A stretch of 64,000 nt of DNA from Protopterus annectens (Eukaryota > Chordata > Ceratodontiformes > Protopteridae): the NCBI RefSeq assembly GCF_019279795.1, contig NC_056732.1:1072065938-1072129937 (forward strand), given 5' to 3'. How positions within the stretch are numbered: position 1 is the first letter of the stretch; every line of letters starts with the position of its first letter. Under the pieces are notes generated by a model. It saw only the letters and a program-made list of their open reading frames with translations. It was not told the DNA's origin and searched no databases. Made by a program: the position numbers and the translations under genes. This document shows, in pieces, positions 34,515-44,809 of the stretch.

Positions 34515-36911
34515 TTACCTCAAGTAACTCTTCAATTTTAAAATACAAGATATATTACAATTTTCATTCAGACCAGGTGGTCTGAATGCATCAAGACTCA
34601 ATTGCCAAGCTAGTTCTACATTTTCTAACAGAATGGAAAATGGGCCTCCTCTAATAGATGGCACTACCTGGTCAATGCCCATAAAACTAAAGCTGTGGCC
34701 AGGGTTAATATTCACATGTTTAGCTAAGGCATTTTCCAACAAAGGTTTTTATGGCATAAATGTGTTGGTACACCCTTTCTTTTAGTTTCGATTGGTCATT
34801 CCAATGTAAAAACAAGGGCAGCAGTTGCACTGGGCAAGATATACCACTGATTTGGAATCACAAGTAATCTTATAATGTATAGAGTGCTTAACATTCCTAA
34901 TCTTGAACAAACTACCTGACGTGATAAACTTACACATGTTACAAAAGCCACATTTAAAGGACCCCTTAGATTTCGAACAGTCTGATATGTTAGAATTCAT
35001 CTGTAATAATTCCTTGAGGTTCCTTCCTCTTTTGTAAATGGCTATAGGGCGTATTCCTAGTTTATCAATCAGGTTAGGAGAGTCGATTACCAAGGGCCAG
35101 TTCTTTAACACCGAAGCCCAGATATCAGGGGAATGTAAAGTGTATTGCGTAATGAAACTCAGAGAGAAATTTTTCATTGGTCCCTGTATGCTTCCCATAT
35201 CAACAGGGATGGCACCTTCATTAATTAAGGGTGTCAGCACAGTATTTTCTTGATCAAGTAGTGGTCTATAAATGCCTCTTAGTCGTTTTATATCTACTTC
35301 TAGTATGAGATTATTGACTAATGTATCTGGGTATCCTCGATTCAAAAATAAATCTTTTAAGAACTGGCATTCATTTCTGAAGTCATCAAGTGTGGTGCAC
35401 ATCCTTCCTGCACGTACTAGTTGCCCCTTAACAATGGACTTTTTTTGTTTAGGTGGATGGTAACTACTGTAGTGTAGGAAGGAATTGCAATAAGTTGGCT
35501 TTCTGTAAATCTTAGGCGATAACTGCCTTTATCAACATCTTTCACTAATTTAACATCCAAATAATTGGCTTCCAAGCTAGAAAAATTGAATGTAAACTTT
35601 AAACATTCTGTAGTGGAATTTAAACATTCAACAAACAAGCTTGCTTGTTCTTCAACACCACCAAACAAAAAAAAAATGACATCCAAAATCTGGTGTAGTA
35701 TTTAACATTCCTCACCAAATTCTGGTTGGACATTAAATAATGTTTTCAGAAAGCCACAAATAAGTTGGCTAGGCTCACATGGGAGCCCATAGCAACCGCA
35801 CTTTTGTAAATAAAACTGTTGATCAAAAAGAAAAAAGTTGCAAGAAAGTACTATACCCAAAAGTTCAGTGACAACTTCAATATCAGTATGGGGTGCTCCT
35901 AGCTCTTTAAGAAGAAGTTCAATCCACTCAACAGCCTCATTATGAGGGATAGATGTATATAAATCGATGACATCGATTGTCAAAAAATTCAAATTGCCAT
36001 CAAATTTTATACTATTCATGTCGTTCAAAAAGGACCATGAATCCTTACAAATAGTAGGGATTTTCTTAACATATTTAGACAAAATATTGTCTATAAGTTT
36101 AGAGCATGGATCGTCATGGATGACCTGCCATCAATTAAGACGCATAGGGGATTATTTTGATTTTTGTGAATTTTTGGCAACCGAACATGACAGGTAATTT
36201 AGGAGATACAATATCGATGTAATTATATGTATCTAAATCAATCCTACCTGCTAAGAACATGTCACGGAAATATCCCCGAATGCGCCCTTGAGTTGTATTA
36301 ACCTCATTAATAGAAATCTCATAAGTTGGTGAGTCAAGAACATATAACATTCTTTGTTTATATTGGTAGTCATCAAACACAACCAATCCACCACCTTTGT
36401 CAGGTTTTAAAAATCTGATGGGCAGAGATTTTAAAGTATTTAACCATTGACGTTGTTCTGAAGTAATATTCAAAATGTCATTATTTCTGTTCTGCATAGC
36501 AAAAATATGTCTTATATCAATCTCACACATTTGTTCAAAGAGGAGTAAATTAGATTGAAGGGGTGGGTTGTACACACTAGGAAGTCTAAGCTTGTTACCA
36601 GTATTGGAAGGTTCATTGTTAAATAATAACCTTAAATTAAGCTTCCTAGTGAAACATTTTAAATCCATAAGAACTTTAGCTAAACTCCCATATGAACTAG
36701 GCACAAACATGAAACCAAGTGCTAACAGTTCAATTAGGTCAGAATCAAGTTCTAATGAAGAAAAATTATAAATTGTAAAATCCTTATTGTTATTGGTATG
36801 TAATCTAGGCAAAGAGTAGAGGCACTTTCGAAGTGGAACTAAGAACTGAATCAGTTATTAGTTCTTCCGGTTCGAATAAGAGCCTTTCTTCTGCCTCTGC
36901 TGTCCTAAAAA
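34515..36911 (-). pseudogene. PLE reverse transcriptase/GIY-YIG protein, minus copy (broken)
   Basis: Same protein as on the plus copy. 36812-36135 carries the N-terminal part with KPDKGGGLVVFDD. 36082-35702 carries FLTIDVIDLYTSIPHNEA (motif A). 35402-34782 carries the C-terminal CGFCNMC finger and VVYLAQC-FYIGMTNR. Lesions differ from the plus copy: one base is lost at IGMTNR (near 34790), a break lies near 35500 after GSYR, another before 35700 destroys the VAMG region, and another near 36130. The GQLVRAGRM joint that is damaged in the plus copy is intact here. Confidence 0.85.
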
Positions 36912-38178
36912 AACATTGGGCTTAGGGACAGTACCCGAACCTTGTGTTGGTTGGCTGCCATTCCCATTAGTTCCCTTATTATTATTAATGGAATTTTTAT
37001 AGGAATTTTTTATCCTATTACTTCTTCTCACCTCTTGGAATGGTTGTTGTTCTATATTTTCAGATCCAGGGACAAGGTCATCTGACAACAATGTGGGAGG
37101 TTCATTAGTATTTACAAGAGAACCTACAAACGCATCATGTTGTAGATTAGGATAAGCCTTATTCATCTGGTATGCTGCTCTGTCCCTGACTAATTTCTTG
37201 TTTTTGTTAATCTTTAACTTAACAAGAAAGGTGTCTATACTCACAAAAATCTTGGTCATAGTCATATTTAAATTGTGAGAACAAAAGATTAGATTTAACT
37301 TCTTCATCAATCGTATTAATTTCAGTAATAAGTGAAGCTATCTTAATATCATAATGTTTAACAATGACATGCAACAATTGTAAACCTTGTTCTTGAAACA
37401 AATTCTTAAGTTCCAATAAGTAATTATTGTCCAATAGTAATCCTGAAGGCTTAAAATTGTTCCTTAAGCCTTTAGGAATCAAGCCTTCCTGAATGCATTG
37501 CCTGAAGTATGCAGCTTCTAATTGCAATTTCTTTAAAACAAGAAGCTTCGAGTCAAATACCTTTAGGCATTCATTCATAGTCACGGAATCAGTAGGAGCC
37601 CCTTGTTCATCTTGGGCATTCAGTCTATCCATTTCTGATGTAGAAAAAATAAATGGATTTTCTTTATTAATCCACGCTTCCAATGGTAAGCGCTCCACTG
37701 TTGTAGGAACGTCATGCGCTCTCGAATGAATAGAAGAGGCAGACTGGCGTTCGTGATTGTTAGCTGCTGTAACAGCTAAAGCATAGTTACCATTAGTTGC
37801 ACTAGCTCTTAATTGCGAAGAAAAAACTGCAGGCATACCTCCGTTTGTTCCCGATACATTTGTAATAGGAACCGCTGTCACGCTGGTCTGGTTAACGTTA
37901 CTCGACGATAGTGCCAAAGGAGGTTGAGCTGCTGGAATGGTAAGACCGCTTCCATCCGAAGCGGAAGTCGCATTACGTTGTGTCACGCTATCGGTGGACC
38001 CTGTTCGTATGGATGGGGGACGCTGCTCCAACACATCAATACGAGCGTGTAAAGCTTCAATCTTTTGAGAGATTGAAGCCAATAAGGAAAGTAAATCCAG
38101 GTCTTCATTGCTTCTTTGCTGGTTAACTGTCCCAAAAAGGTTCGGACTAGCTGGACTGACAGGAATACCTGCTTCCAT
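36858..38178 (-). pseudogene. PLE ORF1, minus copy (one frameshift)
   Basis: The ATG at 38178 (MEAGIPVSPASPNLFG) gives the most complete ORF1 in the window, roughly 435 codons to the stop at 36858. Near the N-terminus, LLSLLASISQKIEALHARID looks like a short coiled coil. The middle part matches the plus-copy ORF1 almost residue for residue. One extra base near 37245 shifts the frame relative to the plus copy. Function unknown. A basic Asn-rich tail (SNRIKNSYKNSINNN) suggests nucleic-acid binding, which is only an inference. Confidence 0.75.
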
Positions 38179-38223
38179 GAACACAAGCACAAACCAGTAA
38201 AAAACGGAAAACCAAAATAGAAA

Positions 38224-39144
38224 ATGCAGGCAACAGCAGCTAACAATCACGAACGCCAGTCTGCCTCTTCTATTCATTCGAGAGCGCATGACGTTCCTAC
38301 AACAGTGGAGCGCTTACCATTGGAAGCGTGGATTAATAAAGAAAATCCATTTATTTTTTCTACATCAGAAATGGATAGACTGAATGCCCAAGATGAACAA
38401 GGGGCTCCTACTGATTCCGTGACTATGAATGAACGCCTAAAGGTATTTGACTCGAAGCTTCTTGTTTTAAAGAAATTGCAATTAGAAGCTGCATACTTCA
38501 GGCAATGCATTCAGGAAGGCTTGATTCCTAAAGGCTTAAGGAACAATTTTAAGCCTTCGGGATTACTATTGGACAATAATTATTTATTGGAACTTAAGAA
38601 TTTGTTTCAAGAACAAGGTTTACAATTGTTGCATGTCATTGTTAAACATTATGATATTAAGATAGCTTCACTTATTACTGAAATTAATACGATTGATGAA
38701 GAAGTTAAATCTAATCTTTTGTTCTCACAATTTAAATATGACTATGACCGCATTTTTGTGAGTATAGACACCTTTCTTGTTAAGTTAAAGATTAACAAAA
38801 ACAAGAAATTAGTCAGGGACAGAGCAGCATACCAGATGAATAAGGCTTATCCTAATCTACAACATGATGCGTTTGTAGGTTCTCTTGTAAATACTAATGA
38901 ACCTCCCACATTGTTGTCAGATGACCTTGTCCCTGGATCTGAAAATATAGAACAACCACCATTCCAAGAGGTGAGAAGTAGTAATAGGATAAAAAATTCC
39001 TATAAAAATTCCATTAATAATAATAAGGGAACTAATGGGAATGGCAGCCAACCAACACAAGGTTCGGGTACTGTCCCTAAGCCCAATGTTTTTTTAGGAC
39101 AGCAGAGGCAGAAGAAAGGCTCTTATTCGAACCGGAAGAACTAA
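38224..39144 (+). CDS. PLE ORF1, plus copy (5'-truncated, open)
   Basis: 306-residue open frame. The Met at 38224 is created by the inverted junction; homology to the minus copy begins at about 38232, so roughly 140 N-terminal residues are missing. The frame is otherwise intact to the stop at 39142-39144. Helical, charged middle region (FDSKLLVLKKLQLEAAYFRQ) and a polar, basic C-terminus ending GQQRQKKGSYSNRKN. Codons TTT TTA at 39091-39096 lie in the slippery heptamer that would shift ribosomes into the RT frame. Confidence 0.78.
   Translation: MQATAANNHERQSASSIHSRAHDVPTTVERLPLEAWINKENPFIFSTSEMDRLNAQDEQGAPTDSVTMNERLKVFDSKLLVLKKLQLEAAYFRQCIQEGLIPKGLRNNFKPSGLLLDNNYLLELKNLFQEQGLQLLHVIVKHYDIKIASLITEINTIDEEVKSNLLFSQFKYDYDRIFVSIDTFLVKLKINKNKKLVRDRAAYQMNKAYPNLQHDAFVGSLVNTNEPPTLLSDDLVPGSENIEQPPFQEVRSSNRIKNSYKNSINNNKGTNGNGSQPTQGSGTVPKPNVFLGQQRQKKGSYSNRKN
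39090..39096 (+). promoter_or_regulatory. Candidate -1 ribosomal frameshift heptamer T TTT TTA
   Basis: The heptamer lies in the correct phase of ORF1 (GTT TTT TTA). After a -1 slip the next codon AGG starts the open frame that runs into the RT (39096 onward). The minus copy has the same heptamer at 36906-36912. A hairpin with stem GAACTAA/TTAGTTC lies at 39138-39166, about 41 bases downstream, further than the usual 5-9 bases. Confidence 0.55.
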
Positions 39145-41500
39145 TAACTGATTCAGTTCTTAGTTCCACTTCGAGTGCCTCTACTCTTTTGCCTAGATTA
39201 CATACCAATAACAATAAGGATTTTACAATTTATAATTTTTCTTCATTAGAACTTGATTCTGACCTAATTGAACTGTTAGCACTTGGTTTCATGTTTGTGC
39301 CTAGTTCATATGGGAGTTTAGCTAAAGTTCTTATGGATTTAAAATGTTTCACTAGGAAGCTTAATTTAAGGTTATTATTTAACAATGAACCTTCCAATAC
39401 TGGTAACAAGCTTAGACTTCCTAGTGTGTACAACCCACCCCTTCAATCTAATTTACTCCTCTTTGAACAAATGTGTGAGATTGATATAAGACATATTTTT
39501 GCTATGCAGAACAGAAATAATGACATCTTGAATATTACTTCAGAACAACGTCAATGGTTAAATACTTTAAAATCTCTGCCCATCAGATTTTTAAAACCTG
39601 ACAAAGGTGGTGGATTGGTTGTGTTTGATGACTACCAATATAAACAAAGAATGTTATATGTTCTTGACTCACCAACTTATGAGATTTCCTCTATTAATGA
39701 GGTTAATACAACTCAAGGGCGCATTCGGGGATATTTCCGTGACATGTTCTTAGCAGGTAGGATTGATTTAGATACATATAATTACATCGATATTGTATCT
39801 CCTAAATTACCTGTCATGTTCGGGTTGCCAAAAATTCACAAACATCAAAATAATCCCCCTATGCGTGCCTTAATTGATGGCAGGGCATCCATGACGTATC
39901 CATGCTCTAAACTTATAGACAATATTTTGTCTAAATATGTTAAGAAAATCCCTACTATTTGTAAGGATTCATGGTCCTTTTGAGCGACATGAATAGTATA
40001 AAATTTGATGGCAATTTGAATTTTTTGACAATCGATGTCATCGATTTATATACATCTATCCCTCATAATGAGGCTGTTGAGTGGATTGAACTTCTTCTTA
40101 AAGAGCTAGGAGCACCCCATACTGATATTGAAGTTGTCACTGAACTTTTGGGTATAGTACTTTCTTGCAACTTTTTTCTTTTTGATCAACAGTTTTATTT
40201 ACAAAAGTGCGGGGTTGCTATGGGCTCCCATGTGCAGCCTAGCCAACTTATTTGTGGCTTTCTGGAAAAACATTATTTAATGTCCAACCAGAATTTGGTG
40301 AGGAATGTTAAATACTACACCAGATTTTTGGATGACATTTTTATTTTGTTTGATGGTGATGAAGAACAAGCAAGCTTGTTTGTTGAATGTTTAAATTCCA
40401 CTACAGAATGTTTAAAGTTTACATTCAATTTTTCTAGCTTGGAAGCCAATTATTTGGATGTTAAATTAGTGAAAGATGTTGATAAAGGCAGTTATCGCTC
40501 TAAGATTTACAGAAAGCCAACTTATTGCAATTCCTTCCTACACTACAGTAGTTACCATCCACCTAAACAAAAAAAGTCCATTGTTAAGGGCAACTAGTAT
40601 GCAGGAAGGATGTGCACCACACTTGATGACTTCAGAAATGAATGCCAGTTCTTAAAAGATTTATTTTTGAATCGAGGATACCCAGATACATTAGTCAATA
40701 ATCTCATACTAGAAGTAGATATAAAACGACTAAGAGGCATTTATAGACCACTACTTGATCAAGAAAATACTGTGCTGACACCCTTAATTAATGAAGGTGC
40801 CATCCCTGTTGATATGGGAAGCATACAGGGACCAATGAAAAATTTCTCTCTGAGTTTCATTACGCAATACACTTTACATTCCCCTGATATCTGGGCTTCG
40901 GTGTTAAAGAACTGGCCCTTGGTAATCAACTCTCCTAACCTGATTGATAAACTAGGAAAACGCCCTATAGCCATTTACAAAAGAGGAAGGAACCTCAAGG
41001 AATTATTACAGATGAATTCTAACATATCAGACTGTTCGAAATCTAAGGGGTCCTTTAAATGTGGCTTTTGTAACATGTGTAAGTTTATCACGTCAGGTAG
41101 TTTGTTCAAGATTAGGAATGTTAAGCACTCTATACATTATAAGATTACTTGTGATTCCAAATCAGTGGTATATCTTGCCCAGTGCAACTGCTGCCCTTGT
41201 TTTTACATTGGAATGACCAATCGTAAACTAAAAGAAAGGGTGTACCAACACATTTATGCCATAAAAAAACCTTTGTTGGAAAATGCCTTAGCTAAACATG
41301 TGAATATTAACCCTGGCCACAGCTTTAGTTTTATGGGCATTGACCAGGTAGTGCCATCTATTAGAGGAGGCCCATTTTCCATTCTGTTAGAAAATGTAGA
41401 ACTAGCTTGGCAATTGAGTCTTGATGCATTCAGACCACCTGGTCTGAATGAAAATTGTAATATATCTTGTATTTTAAAATTGAAGAGTTACTTGAGGTAA
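39096..41500 (+). pseudogene. PLE reverse transcriptase/GIY-YIG endonuclease, plus copy (two lesions)
   Basis: PLE polymerase that would nick DNA and prime reverse transcription. In order: KPDKGGG (about 39594), the PLE hallmark GLPKIHK (about 39822), TIDVIDLYTSIP (motif A, 40028), KCGVAMGSH (motif B, about 40208), RFLDDIFIL (motif C, 40322), YRKPTYCNSFLHYSSYHP (about 40511), CGFCNMC finger (about 41060), and GIY-YIG domain VVYLAQC (41165) to FYIGMTNRKLKERVYQH with catalytic Arg and Glu candidates downstream. Breaks: one T missing in the run at 39975-39980, and an indel at about 40590-40605 that makes a stop. No separate ATG start is evident, and the frame opens at the ORF1 slippery site. Confidence 0.88.
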
Positions 41501-41689
41501 CTATTTTTTACTATTTGAATATGTTTTATTTATTCAATATATTAGGTGTTATTTTATAACTATTATATAAAATATTGTAAGGTTTTATTTATTTTAATTT
41601 GGTTAATTAATTTTTGAGTACAGGAAATTGTGGTTAGATACTTCCTGTTCATGTACTATATATATTATGTGGTTTGCATTAGTTAACTG

Positions 41690-41767
41690 TTTCCTTCTGA
41701 TGAAGCTGTGACATTGGTTACGTAAAACGCTTTTACTTTTGTAAAATAAATACTGCGTTAAAGGAGA
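41690..41767 (+). ncRNA. Degraded hammerhead ribozyme, plus PLE copy
   Basis: Same layout as 34247-34325: tttcctt, CTGATGA (41697-41703), stem II start gctgtga, and stem I partner aaggaga (41761-41767). The ttacggcgaaaacg stretch has become ttacgtaaaacg, which removes the GA of the conserved GAAA and part of stem II. It is probably inactive. Confidence 0.7.
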
Positions 41768-41848
41768 TTTCGCTTGTGCTTTTCTGCCTCTAGCCTGCTT
41801 GCCGGACTCAAGGTTGCCTGCATTTTCTATTTTGGTTTTCCGTTTTTT

Positions 41849-41863
41849 ACTGTTTCTAAATTA
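41849..41863. repeat. Right target-site duplication of the PLE insertion
   Basis: actgtttctaaatta, identical to 34172-34186. Confidence 0.85.
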
Positions 41864-42039
41864 AGTACACCTAGATACTAGTCATAAATACACAAAACTT
41901 TCAAAAATACTTGTGTCTGTAACATGCTGGGAAACTAGAAACCATCATGTTTCACCTACTCAGTGTTCTGTTTTTGCCTCCGTCTAGTCAGAATATGAAA
42001 GTTACACAATTACTCTAAAGACAGATCTGCACTGACAGT

Positions 42040-44267
42040 TCATCTTCTCTAAGGGATTGAGAACTTTGCCCAGCTCACAGAACTTTCCCACACTACTCTA
42101 GCCCTTCTCCTTTACCCACAATCCTCAGCAACTGAAGACCCTTCTTCAGAACTTGAAGAAATAATACAAGACAGCAACAAGTTATTACGAAAAAGAAGGC
42201 ATTAGAAGCCTAGAGGCAGGTTCCCAAGCAGGACAGCATCCATCGGGGCACCTACTGAAACAGATATGCCACATGACTGGTGATTAAGAAAGAATACTGG
42301 AAGGCTGATTGATGTTAGATTTAGTGGCAATTTATGGCATGAAAGAAACACCTGCACTCATGCATATCTTGTTTTTATGGGGAATTAGATTTGGATGATA
42401 AACATAAGGCCAACAACTATGAAATCCCTCAAATGAGGCAAGTGCAGCCAAAAAATTATTTCAGCAACTGACAAATTTCAGTTCAATTGAGGAAGGTGAT
42501 TCAGAGGGACGGAATGTTAACAGCTTCAAATCAAAGTGTATATCCCACAGGTGAGCAGATGATGTGAAGTGAGGATATAGCAGAAATGTTCCTCTAAGGA
42601 AGATTTTGCAGATTTATAAGTAAAAGTTGCACCTCAATATAAAGACGTGGTGCACTTTAAAAGAGAAACTGAGGTCCAAATCAAAATTATCAGACATACT
42701 ACAAAACACTAGGAACTAGAACAATAAATGGATCCAGCCTTAAATCTGTGGCCCAGGCATAGAAAAATGTACACTTACTACATATATTTTCCTTGTAACA
42801 GGTCTCTGAGCAGAAGTCAGGAGCATGGCTATGCAATACTTGACCTTCTTGAACTTCAATTTAAGGAGAAATGGGGCCAAAGCAAAGAGTTGTTATTAAG
42901 ACTATTACTATACAAGTTAACCTCTGAAGCATCCTCCTTAAAAAGAATACGGGAAAATGCTGCTGTTGCATTTCGAATTGGACAAGGATGCAAACAGAAC
43001 ACAGCAAGATTTCTACCAACAATGGAACAGAGTCCATACTGTTAAACAGTTGAAGGATCACTTGTATCAGGAAACAAAGACAACCTGTTCGAAGGACATT
43101 TGGCTTGGCCCAGAATATGAGCAGCCATGAAAGGATGAATGGCGCAGCGACCTATTCCTCTACTTGCATGACCTTCCAAGAAAAAGGGATAGGAAAAAGC
43201 TCTTCTTGGCTTGTTTACTTATCAAACCACTAATATATTTTTACAATTGATCCCAATTGTAATAGAGGGGAGGGAGCCCTGGAATGCTTGTAAGGTGAAA
43301 AGATGACCCTCATCTCCAGAATGTTGATGTACATATATGCCTCTTGGGTACAGCAAATCTGAAGAGCCTTCTAGGCAATTCCACTGTACTTTGGATGCAC
43401 TACAGGACCTTCATGAAGCATGATGTGTGAAGCATAATGAAGACCATGGACATCATGAACCCAGTGCACAACAGAACATACTGCTATGTACTCTCTGCAG
43501 AACAGTGGAACTGATGACATGATGAAATTAATTTTGTCCTACAAGTAGAAAAGCTCAAGTCAGCATATTTAGAGTAAAGCCAGTGAAGGTAATTGACCAA
43601 GCAAACACCAATGGAGATTGAGTGATATACTTCTTCACATAAAAAGCTGAGTAGCAAGTCCTGAGAAGCAGTCCAACTCTGCATAATGCAGGCTGCAAGG
43701 ATACAGCCACTAGTGTAAGGAAAATACCTTGTTCATGCACTTGTACACTCTTAAGGTTTGTGGTAAGACCAGAGGGCAGTCTCATGAATTGAAAATGACT
43801 GTCCCATAATCAGAAGCAAAGGAAACTCCTGGAATCTTCGGCAACAGTGATGTGCAGGTATGCTCCTTAAAGGACATTTAGACTCCTTTAGACAGACAAG
43901 GAAAGACTGACTTCACCATAAACATCTGAAATGTCTTCTTTATAAAATACTGCTCCAGTATGAGCATGAAATTCTTTGCATTTTTATGTAATAAAAAGAA
44001 CGTAAAAGCCATGTACTTTCTGATTGAGTGGGACCACTTGATGACAATTTTCTGCTGCAGGCTCTGGGCCTCCAACATTGCCACAGATCTTTGACAGGGT
44101 GAGATAGGAAGGGAATATAACAGCCTTTGGATACTATGTCACTTTTTAACTTGTCACAGGTGATAGTTTCCTACGCCAACAGCTGGAGGAACAGACAACC
44201 TCAGACTTCCTCCAGCGGGGAGGTAAAAAGGCACTCATGTATTCTAAATCTTATCTCCCCAAGGCAG
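42040..44267 (-). mobile_element. DIRS-D: decayed DIRS fragment
   Basis: Minus-strand DIRS order is visible without a frame. Recombinase N-terminal region is near 42740-42800 (compare 16430-16490), RNase H LEMRVV region near 43300-43340, and RT motif B / NQF region at 43730-43860 (matching tgtggtgag-ccaaaggg and tgactggctcccagc of other copies). The VPKK region follows near 43990. Left boundary uncertain. It stops where the end of DIRS-F begins. Confidence 0.62.
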
Positions 44268-44809
44268 GAGAGTACAGTTGTGCAAGTAAACTTAACATAG
44301 CAGTTTACAGTTCGAATCATCACTGCTGCAGTAACCTTAACTACAAGGGTTATATCCTGCCAAGGATATAACAGTTGGCCAGCTTCCAAAGCTTCAGGGC
44401 AGTTTCCATTGCTCATACTGTTAGCCCACTCAAGCTGACCTGACAGGTTTGTGAGTCAAGCCCTTCAGAACTTTCATGCCAACAAAACAGGGAGGCTAAA
44501 GCCCTCGAGGCCAATGCTAGTAGAATAAAAATAAAGGTGCGCACCCTGATGACAAAAAACATAAAAAAAATAAGAGGGATAGATGGCGGGGAGCAGCTAC
44601 TGAAGTGATTCTTTCAACACTGAGTGCTGCGGTAAATTTACTTACACAACTGTACCGTGCTTATCATAAGGATCACTGCTGCAGTATTCTTAACTATATG
44701 GGTAGATTACTATATCTTAATAGTGACTGGCAGGAAGAAGGATAAGGGGACCAAGAGCCACTGAAGAATGGTGTTACCAAAGCCTGCCCTAGACATGGAG
44801 AAGGAATAC
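44268..44809 (-). mobile_element. DIRS-F: 3' end fragment of a second DIRS family
   Basis: Left end tacagttgtgcaagtaaact and an ICR-like reverse complement at about 44630-44655 (agtttacttgcacaac-type match), followed by atcactgctgcagta. Similar ends occur in DIRS-G (48281) and DIRS-H (about 62126). Cut at 44810 by the left end of DIRS-E. Confidence 0.65.

Larger units (their letters stand above)
34187..41848. mobile_element. Penelope-like element, two head-to-head copies in one insertion
   Basis: 34187-38231 is a minus-strand copy and 38232-41848 a plus-strand copy, near-identical over about 3.6 kb and joined at their 5' sides. The minus copy reaches further 5' (ORF1 start at 38178 plus a leader repeating the element terminus gcctgcattttc). 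The plus copy starts inside ORF1. A 15-bp duplication flanks the pair, so both entered as one event. Families known as Penelope-like elements often carry inverted, 5'-truncated extra copies. RT with GLPKIHK and a GIY-YIG endonuclease identify the class. Confidence 0.92.

Noticed and set aside
37983-38246. Hydrophobic start (MLAAVACIFYFGF...) suggesting a signal peptide upstream of PLE ORF1
   Set aside because: It is read in a frame other than ORF1 and spans the inverted junction. The ORF1 Met at 38178 is better supported.
42728-43045. 105-residue plus-strand ORF
   Set aside because: It lies on the opposite strand of a decayed DIRS recombinase region and has no recognisable domain.
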